From assembly GCA_033239525.1 (NCBI GenBank), contig BSYO01000038.1, forward strand, positions 12,093,041-12,157,040: a DNA stretch of 64,000 nucleotides, written 5' to 3'. The first letter of the stretch is position 1. Each line of letters begins with the position of its first letter. The position numbers and the translations under genes were made by a program. The stretch comes from Nepenthes gracilis. Its lineage: Eukaryota; Streptophyta; Magnoliopsida; Caryophyllales; Nepenthaceae. This document shows positions 1 to 9,803 of the stretch, piece after piece. The notes under the pieces were generated by a model. That model saw only the letters and a program-made list of their open reading frames with translations, ran no database searches and was not told where the DNA came from.

Positions 1-2755
1 GCGTCACATTATTATTATTGTTTCTATACATTTGATATTATTATTGAAATTATTCTTGGTTACTATGTGTTATTATTTATTAAGCTTCACATTATTACTA
101 TTGTATTTTATTGGCTCCTGATTTGAGTCTAGTATGTAGTATTAGCGATGATTTTTCATTTATTGTGAAACTTTTAGATAAAGATGATTTTGAAAGCTAG
201 TAGCTATTGTTTCTTTTGGTGACAGATAGGATATATTATGATAGAGGTTTATTAGTTTTCTTTTAGGTTGCGACCAAACACTTTTTGTAAATGTTTCTTA
301 TATTATAGAATATTTGCATGATGTATTAAAAAATAATTTTATAATTAAAGAATGTTGATATTTATAGATACTTAATAGTTTTATGGTTTTAGGCTTTCCA
401 CTTGAGCAGTCTCGAGGTCTTGATCGGGTAAGATGATTTAGGCTCAAGTTGCCATCTACCTTGTAACCTATGCAGGTATGATTGATGTAGCTTGGATTAT
501 GCAATTGAAGAGTTTGTGGATGCATACAATTGGTGGATGGATATACAGATCATACGGTGAAATTTTAATTTTGAGATTTCATGATTTATTATTACATGTT
601 CGTGATTGAATTTGGGCTCAGTGGTTTGTGTGGAAGTGACAAAGCTCATGTTGCTCTTTTGGGGTCTGAGTTGTTCATTTGCATCAATTGGGTATGCAAA
701 TGTGCCTTCAATATTTTTTATTAAAAAGATATGTTACTCATATTTCAGTCGGAGTCTTCAATGATATTATGCTGTTCTTGTTTCACTACTTGTATAATGA
801 ATGGAGATTATTATAAAGGAAATTAATTAAAATATATATATATTTTTTTTACCACGAGCACCAGGAAATGGGACTATGGTTGTCCAATGGATTAATAGGT
901 GAAGTTTTATATAATAACAGCAAGATTCTTATCAAAAATGTAAATTATCCTTTCGAATGGTGCCACCAAATGATGCTAGTGGCAGGCAACCCCAACGTTG
1001 TGTCCCTTGGAATGGGACTCTCTTGATTTAGGATCTATGTGCTTATCTGTTCAATAGCAATTGTTAGCATTATTGTCTTCAGCTGTTTGACAAGTGGGTT
1101 TTTGACTCCCTCAAAACTCATCAAATTAATGTAGCAGCTAAATATAAGATATATAATCAATGAAACATCATTTTTGGTGCAAAAATACTTACAAGACTTT
1201 ACATGATAATAAGGGAAAATTCTCCACCCCCCCCCTCCCCAGTGGTTCATATGCTGTAAATCATAAAGATTTCCGTGGTTTTTCTCCAAAATCATCCACG
1301 GTACTTCATGGAAGAGGTTCTTGAGAATCTCCCAAACGAGATAAGTGAGATATGCATCAGTCCCTGCACAAAAAGTTACAAAAAAAAACACAATACAAAA
1401 TACTAAGTAATACTACTTAAAATGGCAAACTTTTGCTCAACATTTCATTGTTGCAATCAAGAAATCATATATGTAGGTAAACTATAGCAAGATGGCAAAC
1501 AATAATGCTCGTGTAAATTTAGTCTCTAAGACTCGATGGGCTAATAGATTTTTATGATAAATTCTTTCGATCTTGAAGTATGAAGTTATATATTCAGTCA
1601 TTTATTATATGATTGTCGACCTTTTGATATTTGAAGCCACACAATAGATTTTACCTAAAACTCCTTATATATAAAGGATAATTTATTAAGATAGCAATTG
1701 ATGTGGATTAGCCTGTTAGGTGTACCACATACAATTTGAATTCAAATTGGTATCCAGTCCTTCTAATCACTAGAAAATAACCATTATATTTTCTAAGTGG
1801 ATTCCAAAGAATTAGAGTTACAATTTGAGAAATGATTTTACTACACCTCTCACTAATGGAGAATTTCAACATCTATAAATAACATCTAAAATGGGTTTTA
1901 AAAATATGTTTTATTCTTAAAAAATAAAAATAATAAATATCCTGTATGCTAAAAAATATGGCCTAAACCTAAAAATATTTTAAATGCTATGTCTAGTACC
2001 TAGAAAGCAACCGAAACACAAAACTCATTCAAAATTGAAAGCAATTGTGCATGAAATTACCAAAATAAGCAGATGATTGGAAAGCTAATTACAAGGAATA
2101 TGAAAATGTTCAATGTGTGTTTGTATTATTGGCTTTAAAGCCTTCAACGGTGCTTAGTAATATAAGCAACGCTCCTGCCAACCTAATTCTTCTTCTATTA
2201 GCCAAAGCAATATTCCCCAAGAACCCAAAAATGTAACCCAAATGTTTACATGTTCTGCTATATCCCTATTCTAAATATATAAAAATGTCACAGTTTTTTT
2301 TCTTCTAAAACATTACATTATAAAAGGAAGAATCCTCTGGGGAGTAGAAGTGATTTTAGAAAACCAAAAGAGAATAAAATCTGCCCCCCAAGCAGGTTCC
2401 TCACTTGTATATCTTCACCCCCTCCCCAGGCAACTCCTACTGAGTTCTTACATTCTCTCGTGGCCCTTATGCATTTTTCTTTTTTTTCTGTTTCTTAGAA
2501 CCAGACTAACTTTCATTTCCTTTTACATCAAAAGATAATTGCAATTGCAATTGCAATAGTAGTAGTAGTAGTTTTTTGGCCTTTACTACAAGAAGCTTTT
2601 ATTTTAAAATTACTTTTTACCGATGAATTGTTCTCATTTTGAATATAATATAGTGGAACACCTAAACATTTTGGCAAATACTTGGGTTAGGAGGAATATT
2701 GCCCCAGCTGATAGATAGAATAGAGAGGAAGATCACTTAAATATAGGATGAATAT
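1..2755. other. AT-rich intergenic sequence, no gene recognised
   Basis: The short open frames here (longest 118 codons, 1035-1391 on the minus strand) show no recognisable domain and have the composition of random AT-rich DNA. There is a C-run near 1220-1240, a short CAATTG repeat with a following AGT run near 2537-2570, and nothing else I can assign. The right edge is set by the target site duplication of the retrotransposon that starts at 2756. Confidence 0.6.
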
Positions 2756-3142
2756 TGTTACGCCCGTACCTGTTCTCCCGTTTCCCATTTTGTTTCGTTA
2801 CCCGTTTCCCGTTCTCCGTATTCAGTACCCATTTCCCGTTTTCCCCATTTCCCAGCCCCCGTATATAATGTTGCCACAGGTATAATGAAAAAAAAAAGGG
2901 AAATTAGTTCGTCTCTCACTCTCTCTCTTGTCTGTTCTTCTCTCTCCTTCGTCTGTTCTTCTCCCTCTCCCGATTCTCTCTCTCTCTCTTGTCTGTTCTT
3001 CTCTCTCTCTCGAATCTTCCCCTCCCCTTACCGTTCTTCGTCTACGTCCCTCGTCCCCCAGAACTCCCCTTCCCCCTTTACTTCCACAAGAATTCGGTGC
3101 CAGCTGCCGGTAAATCGGTTCGTGACAGATTTGGTTGCAACA
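2756..3142 (+). repeat. 5' LTR of element A
   Basis: Direct repeat of 5833-6233, bounded by TG...CA. Its first third is built from short CCCGTTTCCC-like iterations and its middle is CT-rich. A TATATAAT box at about 2860-2870 is a plausible promoter element for the element transcript. It lacks a 14-bp stretch present in the 3' copy. Confidence 0.92.
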
Positions 3143-3166
3143 AATTGGTGCTTTCATTGAGAGGAA
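3143..3166 (+). other. Putative tRNA primer-binding site and leader of element A
   Basis: The bases directly after the 5' LTR read AAT then TGGTGCTTTCATTGAGAG, in the position where reverse transcription is primed; the TGG matches the CCA end of a tRNA. Element B has TGGTGTTTTCATTGAGA at the same place, so the sequence is conserved between the two elements. I cannot name the tRNA from memory. The gag-like ATG follows immediately at 3167. Confidence 0.6.
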
Positions 3167-4834
3167 ATGGCGGACGACGGACGAGCTTTCGCTTTACACG
3201 AAGAGGATAGGGCCGAATTGGTCAGTGCGCTGAAGAAAATGCTACGAATTACCGACCGATTGGACGCCCAACTGTCCACCATGGCTTCAATGCTAAACGA
3301 ATTTTCCAACCCTAGATCATCAGCAAAGTCGGAGGCGTTCAAGGAGTTGGAGGTGACCGAACGACAACACACATCAGGTACGTTCCTCTCCATATTTCCA
3401 AAAGCCCTCACTGAAATTGATCACTCTTTGTCCCCAGACGAGAACCAGCCACTCACGGCCTCTGCCACCGCTCCTCTCCATCCTCCACCTCTTCCAAAAA
3501 CCACAATCGTCACCGATACGTCGCCTAAACCACAAATTTCACAATTCACAAATGAAATCCTACCCTCACTTGTGGCTTCCCCATCTGTTACTGTTCATCC
3601 TCCATCGCTGCCGCAATCGCAACCGCAAACTTCAATTCCAACCTCTCTTAGAACGTCACCAACCCCACCAGAAGCCACCACCCTTCTTCATCTTCCCACT
3701 CCTAAACCGGTACTGGCTTCCTTTGTTGCGTCCGTACAACCACAGGCCTATCATCTTAGCAACTCTACTTCCACCATACTGTCATTTCAGAAATTTCTTA
3801 CTGAAATTCCTCAATCCCTACACCGAATCGAACGAAAACTCCAGTTGCCCTCCCATTTCCAAGCTTCGACCCCGGTTGATTCTCATCCTCCACCAAAATC
3901 CAAATCTGAATCCGTCTTCGTCTCCGAGCAGAACACTGGAAGAGCTGAACTGGTTGAGAACGCTTCCTCTGTTCGTCCGGTGGAGTCAGTGACAACTCTT
4001 GTTTCTGTAGATTTGTGGATTTATAGATTTGTGGATTTACGGGCACTGTCCAGTGGTCTGGTATTGTTAGACGATGGCCTGGGCAAAACTCTTGCCCTTG
4101 CTTCTGCTCATACGATGCCAGGATTGAACAATATTGTGAGTGCTTTTACTCTAACAATTTACCACTCTTTTATTCTTGCTGAAGATACTACTGATGATGG
4201 TCCATATGAGAGGGGTGGTAGCATCACGCAAGTGAAGCAGCCAATGGTGTTGCAATTCACGTTTCCTTTGCATGATTTTATTTCGCAATTTAAGTACAGG
4301 CGAAGAAAAGGTCATCAAATGTTTGGAGAGAGTGACCACAATCTACTTCGACACTTCCTCTGGAGTGCAGGGGCTGTTTTGAACCCCACGGCTGCCATGT
4401 TTGATGGTATAGTTGGGCAGAAAGTTGTTAAGGCTTGCGTTGAAAAGTTTCATCCACTCTTTCCATTCTACTTTAATTCTGTGGCTTCTCTTTCCACTTC
4501 AAACTTTCAGCCACAGCACCATTCTACCCCAAGGGGTGCGGATCTGTGCTCCAAGGGTCCGATGATAAGCTATGAGATGCATTATGTGAATCGACAACCC
4601 AATTCAGCAAAGCTTGCACTTCCATCAAATTCAGCAAAGCTTGCACTTCCATCAAATGATGCCTCAAAGACTTCCCAGAGTATAGACGAATTATATTTCT
4701 ATGAATGCATCTGCCAAGAACTTGCTAGCAAACCAACCATTGTTGTGAATGTTTATGATACAACAAATGCATCAAAGACCGATCACCTTTGTGTATGGTG
4801 GGGATGTTGTGGATCTGAGCCTTTTGCATGTTAG
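3167..4834 (+). CDS. Gag-like / ubiquitin-E1 chimeric ORF of element A (555 codons)
   Basis: This uninterrupted frame starts at the first ATG after the 5' LTR and primer site. Residues 1 to about 80 (MADDGRAFALHEEDRAEL...) are gag-like: the same stretch, with stops, is found in element B at the same place, including the motif LDA.(L/M)STMAS versus FDASMSTAAS. Residues 90-290 are a proline/serine/threonine-rich spacer with no CCHC knuckle. Residues about 328-442 match plant UBA1 (EDTT, GG-ITQVKQP, AVLNP-AAMF-GIVGQ-VVKAC). The last 50 residues run into the start of the cytokinin-receptor segment (NVYDTTNASK) before a frame break ends the protein. A 27-bp tandem duplication doubles NSAKLALPS near residues 480-497. 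It could be translated as a chimera; no function can be claimed. Confidence 0.6.
   Translation: MADDGRAFALHEEDRAELVSALKKMLRITDRLDAQLSTMASMLNEFSNPRSSAKSEAFKELEVTERQHTSGTFLSIFPKALTEIDHSLSPDENQPLTASATAPLHPPPLPKTTIVTDTSPKPQISQFTNEILPSLVASPSVTVHPPSLPQSQPQTSIPTSLRTSPTPPEATTLLHLPTPKPVLASFVASVQPQAYHLSNSTSTILSFQKFLTEIPQSLHRIERKLQLPSHFQASTPVDSHPPPKSKSESVFVSEQNTGRAELVENASSVRPVESVTTLVSVDLWIYRFVDLRALSSGLVLLDDGLGKTLALASAHTMPGLNNIVSAFTLTIYHSFILAEDTTDDGPYERGGSITQVKQPMVLQFTFPLHDFISQFKYRRRKGHQMFGESDHNLLRHFLWSAGAVLNPTAAMFDGIVGQKVVKACVEKFHPLFPFYFNSVASLSTSNFQPQHHSTPRGADLCSKGPMISYEMHYVNRQPNSAKLALPSNSAKLALPSNDASKTSQSIDELYFYECICQELASKPTIVVNVYDTTNASKTDHLCVWWGCCGSEPFAC
4150..4490 (+). pseudogene. Captured fragment of ubiquitin-activating enzyme E1 (UBA1-like)
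   Basis: Two blocks of UBA1 are joined here. Block 1 (about 4150-4260) contains EDTT followed by a GG and ITQVKQP; block 2 (about 4327-4490) contains LLRHF, AVLNP-AAMF-GIVGQ, VVKAC and KFHPLF. In plant E1 enzymes these surround the region between the first catalytic-cysteine half domain and the active adenylation domain; the roughly 80 residues that normally separate them are missing or replaced by unrelated sequence. The fragment lacks the catalytic cysteine and complete adenylation domain, so it cannot activate ubiquitin. It stays open and in frame with the upstream gag-like part. Identification rests on recalled family motifs and is strong for block 2. Confidence 0.8.
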
Positions 4835-5620
4835 CAAGGTTGATTTTGGGGATCCATTTTGAAAGCATGAGATGCATTGCGGGTTTAAGTAAAACCAGCC
4901 TTACCTTGGACAGCAATAATGGCTTGGTGGGATCTTGGTTATCACATTGCTTCTAGGCCACATCTTTGCTGGGCAGCCATTAGCGAGAATTGCCAAAGTG
5001 GAGGAGGATTCTTTGTAAAATGATGGCGCTCAAAGTTCGTGGCCGGCGGCAGATGTGGCAAAATCTCAGATTCTTGCCACTGTTTCCCATGAGATTAGGA
5101 CTCCAATGAACGGTGTTTTAGGTATGTTGAAGATGCTAATGGACACTGATCTTGCTCCAAATCAACTGGATTATGCTCAGACTGCTCACGCTAGTGGGAA
5201 GGATCTAATATATCCTATTAATGAAGTTCTTGATCAAGCGAAGATAGAATCAAGCAGGCTTGAGCTTGAAGCTTGTCTTTTGATCTGCGTGCTGTTCTCG
5301 ACAAAGTTTTGTCCTTCTCTGGAAAATCTCATGAAAAAAGAATAGAATTAGCCGTCTATGTATCCAGACAAGTTCCAGAAATTGCCATTGGAGACCCTGG
5401 AAGGTTCCATCAGATAATCACTAATCTTGTTGGCAATTCCATTAAGTTCACGAAGGATAAAGGGCATATATTTGTATCTGTGCACCTAGCGGACGAAATC
5501 AGCAATCCTCCTGATATGATGGATGAAGTGTTGAGACACTGTCTGAACAGTTCACAAACATATCCTAACGCGTTAAGTGGCTTCCTCGCAGTTGACAGAT
5601 GGAAAAGTTGGGAAAATTAT
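4680..5620 (+). pseudogene. Captured fragment of a cytokinin-receptor histidine kinase (AHK2-like)
   Basis: Over about 940 bp, in shifting frames, the order of a plant CHASE-domain hybrid kinase is kept: end of the CHASE domain (VNVYDTTNAS, 4738-4770; then HVSKVDFGDPF, KHEMHC), the second transmembrane segment (ITLLLGHIF) and RIAKVEED linker, the HisKA domain with phospho-acceptor motif [13 protein letters not shown] (His codon 5088-5090), VLDQAKIES, and the start of HATPase_c with N-box NLVGNSIKF (5423-5449) and VSVHLADE. It ends at a SGF-AVDRW-SWENY stretch. The match to AHK2/AHK3 types is clear and AHK2-like is favoured. An in-frame TGA near 4860 and several one-base shifts disable it; the G-boxes and receiver domain are absent. 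No intron is visible, suggesting capture from spliced RNA. Confidence 0.85.
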
Positions 5621-5796
5621 ACTCAAGAAACACACACACGTTTCCTCCGGATGCATCAGAATTTTTCATCGTACAACCTTGAGGACAAGTTTGTTTTGAA
5701 CAAGTGGAGCTTTGACAAATGCAGACGACAATGGGACCCGGGGAAATATTGCGTTGCGTTGGATCCTTATGCTTTAGAATTTTATCTTTGTGTCTA

Positions 5797-5832
5797 ACCT
5801 TGAGGACAAGGTTCTTTTGATGGGTGGGGCAA
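5797..5832 (+). other. Conserved 3' internal end and polypurine tract of element A
   Basis: AACCTTGAGGACAAGGTT is followed by a purine-rich stretch (GATGGGTGGGGCAA) touching the 3' LTR, the expected polypurine tract for plus-strand priming. It encodes NLEDKV, a peptide end often seen before the 3' LTR of plant Ty3/gypsy elements. The same sequence precedes the 3' LTR of element B (8806-8848, minus strand). A second copy of the AACCTTGAGGACAAG box lies upstream at about 5678, next to the junction with the captured receptor sequence. Confidence 0.7.
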
Positions 5833-6233
5833 TGTTACGCCCGTACCTGTTCTCCCGTTTCCCGTTTTGTTTCGTTACCCGTTTTCCATTTCCCGTTTCC
5901 CGTTCCCCGTATTCAGTACCCGTTTCCCGTTTTCCCCATTTCCCAGCCCTCGTATATAATGTTGCCACGGGTATAATGAAAAAAAAAAGGGAAATTAGTT
6001 CGTCTCTCACACTCTCTCTTGTCTGTTCTTCTCTCTCCTTCGTCTGTTCTTCTCCCTCTCCCGATTCTCTCTCTCTCTCTCGTCTGTTCTTCTCTCTCTC
6101 TCGAATCTTCCCTTCCCCTTACTGTTCTTCGTCTACGTCCCTCGTCCCCCAGAACTCCCCTTTCCCCTTTACTTCCACAAGAATTCGGTGCCAGCTGCCG
6201 GTAAATCGGTTCATGACAGATTTGGTTGCAACA
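5833..6233 (+). repeat. 3' LTR of element A
   Basis: Direct repeat of the 5' LTR with the same TG...CA ends, followed by target duplication AATAT. It keeps a 14-bp TTTCCATTTCCCG-type stretch that the 5' copy lacks and otherwise differs by roughly 11 substitutions. Confidence 0.92.
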
Positions 6234-6238
6234 AATAT

Positions 6239-7146
6239 TGCTCCCATGGTTGGAGGATAAGTTTTCACGTTATAATAAAATTATTCTATTACGATTTAAA
6301 AATTATACATAGAGATGACTTTTTTGTAACGTAGGATATGGTTATTCAGATTTAATCCTCTCTCCAGACTCCATAAAATAGAAAACTCGTGCAATAAGTT
6401 GCTTTGTCTGGTTAGTACATAAACAAACATTGCTTAATTTATATTTGAGGGGGCAGCTTGAACCAACCCCCAAATTATAGAGCTTTTAGAAGCCCTTACA
6501 TTTTCTAGAAAAGACACTACAATTGACAATGTAACTCAATTGAGAATATAAAATGAATTAGTCCACATTTCTCTATCATTACAAAAGAAAAAGGGAAAGG
6601 AAAAGAGAGGACGGGTTATATATATAAATAGGCAAATTTGTCAAAATATTCCTACCACTTAGAAGTCAATTTTGTTCATTTTAGGATATAAAATGTGTTA
6701 TTGTAATAAAAAAAATATATGATTGGTATGCTTTCCTTAACTTTGTAAGCATAGAACGTAATTGACCAATTAAAAAGTGCGGATAAAATTATTTTATTGG
6801 AAAATGTGCAAATAAAATTGATAATATTGCCAAATACAACAGCATCATTTTGAATTTCCTTCTTCCTTCTATTATTAGGAAATCAATTGATGTAATAATA
6901 GAAGTCTGTAAGTAGCATTCAGACGGCTGTATCTAACCAAAATAATAATAACAATAATTATAACAAACAAAAAGAAAACCAATGTTGAATTATCCCACTC
7001 AGTACTTAGACATTTTATTATCACTTAATCCTTGCTCACCTAGCAGTACTGAAGCGCATCGTAAATTATATTTCTATCTGATAACCAGTGCATTCTAGCA
7101 CTGCAACACAATTGCTCTCTTGTATGATAACAGGATTTTTCACTTA
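6239..7146. other. Intergenic AT-rich sequence, nothing recognised
   Basis: Between element A and a small MITE there is about 0.9 kb of AT-rich sequence with no long frame or recognisable repeat. Confidence 0.6.
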
Positions 7147-7323
7147 TGGTTTGTTTGGATTTACAAAAATTTAAAGAAAAAATTTTTAAAAAAATACTTT
7201 TTCATATTTAAATTATATAAAAAATCATAAAATATATATATACAATTAAAATATTTATACTTGAGAAAAGTAATTTTCTTTTTATTTTCTTTCATTCAAA
7301 TTTTTTTATATCCAAACAAACCC
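7147..7323. mobile_element. MITE, Tourist/PIF-Harbinger-like
   Basis: A 177-bp element with terminal inverted repeats TGGTTTGTTTGGATTTACAA at the left and the reverse complement of GGGTTTGTTTGGATATAAAA at the right. It is flanked on both sides by TTA (7144-7146 and 7324-7326), the target duplication of PIF/Harbinger-type MITEs. The interior is very AT-rich and has no coding capacity. Confidence 0.75.
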
Positions 7324-7599
7324 TTAATAATCTAAAAATAAATGAAATCAATCACAAGTGAAGGTAAAAGCTATTAGTTAAGAACAGTGGCTTCTTTGAA
7401 TTATTCATATCCTAGCAAACAAGCAAAAAGGTACCGTTTAAATATTTCTAGATGATCTCTCAATTGTCCTAATATTAGAAAATCTCTTGACTATTTAAGG
7501 AAATATTCTTACTCATAATATATCTCCCTGATTGATTACGTAATAGCTTTTCAATTAGAAGACTGTGCAAAATTATATAATATTTCTCTCCCCTTTCCT

Positions 7600-8409
7600 G
7601 GATCATTAGGAAATACATGGGATATCTTTATGTATTTTAATTATCTCTTGAAAATGGGTAGGAGCACTTGTACAAAAGTATTGTACATTGTGCTGAATAA
7701 AAAAGGTGAGAGAATGACTTCTTTCACGGTATCAAAACCACGGTTCAGCCATTATTACTGAGAAAGATTACCCCTCGGTCTTCATTGCTGGAAAAGAAAT
7801 ACAGCTCATTTTAGCTTTCGTTGCTGAGGAGCTTATATATCACATTCCAAGTTTTCTTTCTCAGTCCATAATCATTTATTTTTTCTTCTGTTTGTAGATC
7901 CGTAACAGTGAATATGGGCCTTAGTTGCTAGAAGAATGTTAGAAACCTCAACAAATTCATATGGAATTGTTCTGGAATCTGTCCACAATTAATTTATAGT
8001 TAGAAATCTCACTCTAATAAGAATAGTAACTAAGAAATGAAGAGATTGACAGACTCAGAGAACTCCTAAACTTTTTAAATCAACCCTTTGGTATATGCTA
8101 GTTTGTAAATTCAGGAATGTACACTAATTCTTATACCTTTAATGCCTTAAGAGCACTAAAATACATCTTTGTTGGATACACAAATATAAAAAAAAGTAAT
8201 ACAAGTGCTATAATCCTTCCACGAGGAAAATTTTTATTTCAATGGATGTTACTTTCTTTGAAACCTTGCCTTAGTTCCGAATTTCACTGCCTTATCTTTA
8301 GAGGGAGACTTCTAGAGAAGACAAGGAGGATCAGAAGGAGTTTCCACTTATACCTCAGTTTCAGAGAAACAATCCCACAAAGTAAAAACAAAAATTCAGC
8401 CCCAAACAT
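7600..8409 (+). mobile_element. Ty1-copia remnant, left part
   Basis: An LTR-end-like sequence around 7600-7727 is followed by GGTATCAAAACCA (7728-7740), close to the initiator-Met tRNA primer site typical of copia elements. After a deletion of most of gag and integrase, 8150-8275 encodes in shifted frames the conserved integrase-to-RT linker: FVGYTN, then YKCYNPSTRK and SMDVTFFE. The remnant is interrupted by element B and resumes at 12433. It is long dead, with frameshifts and stops. Confidence 0.7.
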
Positions 8410-8412
8410 TGA
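8291..8412 (+). repeat. 122-bp direct repeat flanking element B, left copy
   Basis: Identical in length and nearly in sequence (two mismatches by eye) to 12433-12554. It belongs to the copia remnant and abuts the left LTR of element B, overlapping its first three bases (TGA) by chance match. It acts as an abnormally long target duplication. Confidence 0.85.
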
Positions 8413-8805
8413 TGCGTGCTTCTCGGCGTTGGTTGGCAAATTCATCGTTAATGGCGAACGGAGTGAAGGGAGAGGGGAGTTCTGACGGAGGAGGAAGGAG
8501 ATTAGGGTAAACGAAGGGAAAGAAAAATATGTTGAGGGAAGAGGGAAAGGAAAACAGCACGAGAGAGGAGAGAGTAGGGAGAGAGAGAGAGATAGTTGAG
8601 GCAAAATATCATATCCCATTATAGTCTTAGCTGCCTACTACATAAGGGCATGGTAGAGGGTACGGGAAACGGGCATGGGAAATGGGGAAACCAGGAAACA
8701 ACCAAAGGGAATAAAATTAGATAATGGGATACGTCACATCCGGGGCAATTACGGCGCCGAAGATTATCATCCAGCTTTGGAGGGTGTATGGACGAGTACG
8801 TAACA
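8410..8805 (-). repeat. 3' LTR of element B
   Basis: On the minus strand it runs TGTTACGTAC... to GCACGCATCA. It matches 11995-12430 except for scattered substitutions, a GA-dinucleotide length change and a deletion of a few tens of bases in the CCCGTTTCCC-like region. It shares the CCCATTTCCC/CCCGTTTCCC iterations and CT-rich middle with the LTR of element A. Confidence 0.88.
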
Positions 8806-8989
8806 TTACCGTTCTCATCAAAACAACCTTGTCCTCAAGGTTGATCAAGAGAAAAATCGGATAACGTGGCGCCATTGTAAAACTGTCGACCCCCATCATT
8901 AGCGGAAGCATGTCTAGAGACCCACTGTGTTTCCTTACATGTTGAAGAGCAACGTCCCATTTGGAGTCCGTAGCATTGCAATGGGCTTG

Positions 8990-9300
8990 TCATAAAATGA
9001 TGCGCTCACACACCCACCCGGGCCCATCGCTTACTATTAGTATGAGCGGTGTGTTGCCCTTGCTGTCAGCAAGGTCGACGTCCAAGCCCATACGTGTAAA
9101 CAACCTCACATACCCCTCCAGGGTTGTGCATCGTGTTGTGCAGGGTGGGGCGCAGAATTCCCGAATAATGCCGCTGTCCCTCTTCGGGCCAAACTCGAGC
9201 AGCTCCTTCTCCACTTGGTCCTGCTTCTGTCTAAGTGCAGTTAAGGTGAGCACAAGGTCACGAAAATGAGTGTAGACAAGAGCTCGAACGGTTTCGACCT
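8990..9300 (-). pseudogene. Unidentified coding-like segment inside element B
   Basis: A minus-strand frame reads LRQKQDQVEKELLEFGPKR and then GLDVDLADSKGNTPLI. The second phrase resembles the core of an ankyrin repeat, which suggests another captured host piece, but only one partial repeat is visible and the call is weak. Confidence 0.25.
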
Positions 9301-9639
9301 GACCCGCCGAGTCAAGGCCCTAGTGATTAAGTTTGACGGATGTCCTTGCCACTAACATAAGGGCGATCCAGACCCGAAAAACATAGAGCACAGCCTGCTG
9401 GACGTTGAGAGACCACCTATTAATCCGAGGAATGGAACCTACAAATGGGTCAGCTTTGTTCCCCAAGCCAAAATCCGCACTTTCAGCGGTAGTTGTAGTT
9501 GTAGTTGGTTTTGTGTCACAATTGACATCACTGAGACGATCAAGGATTGTTGATAGGTTTAGGCGAGTAACCCTATGAACCGGGTGGAACTCAACCTTAC
9601 TGGTTGTTGTAATGGAGGATTTGACATGCAAGAGAGTGC

Positions 9640-9803
9640 TGCAGGCTTCAAATTGCTTGGCTTCATAGTAAATGGTGGAGTTATGAGGACCCATCATATT
9701 CCGGTGCTATTGTCAAATGGCTCACCTCTCCTGTCTTTACTACTATAACAGCTCGGTCTATCCCCTCAATGACTCGCTCTATGTCAGTCTGGAACTTAAA
9801 TGG
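9640..9803 (-). pseudogene. Captured fragment of a FKBP-type peptidyl-prolyl isomerase (ROF1/FKBP62-like)
   Basis: The end of the 402-codon frame reads PFKFQTDIERVIEGIDRAV, then KTGEVSHLTIAPEY, followed after a frame change by NSTIYYEAKQFE. In plant multidomain FKBPs (ROF1/FKBP62, FKBP65) the corresponding motifs are PFEF, QVIEGL-RAV, MKKGEVAL-TI-PEYAFG and P-NST-YYEVEL. The segment between PEY and NST is deleted. It is about half an FKBP domain, in the sense of element transcription, and cannot fold as an isomerase. Confidence 0.75.

Larger units (their letters stand above)
2756..6233 (+). mobile_element. Non-autonomous LTR retrotransposon A carrying host-gene fragments
   Basis: A complete element with two LTRs (2756-3142 and 5833-6233), each beginning TGTTACGCCC and ending GCAACA, flanked by a perfect 5-bp target duplication AATAT (2751-2755 and 6234-6238). 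The internal 2.7 kb has a tRNA-primer-like site right after the 5' LTR, a gag-like open frame and a purine-rich stretch right before the 3' LTR. No protease, reverse transcriptase, RNase H or integrase is seen, so it must have moved with proteins supplied in trans. Most of the interior comes from plant genes: a UBA1 (ubiquitin E1) piece and an AHK2-like cytokinin-receptor piece, both in the sense of LTR transcription. By eye the LTRs differ by about 11 substitutions, mostly transitions, plus one 14-bp indel, so the insertion is moderately young. Gypsy-type affinity is inferred from the 3' peptide remnant NLEDKV just before the LTR. Confidence 0.9.

Noticed and set aside
1035..1391. 118-codon minus-strand frame
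   Set aside because: No domain, no similarity I recognise, and AT-rich chance-like composition; it includes runs of codons from C- and A-homopolymers.
2885..3160. Serine/leucine-rich frames in CT-rich DNA (also 5790-6260 and 11938-12208)
   Set aside because: They are translations of the CT-rich LTRs of elements A and B.
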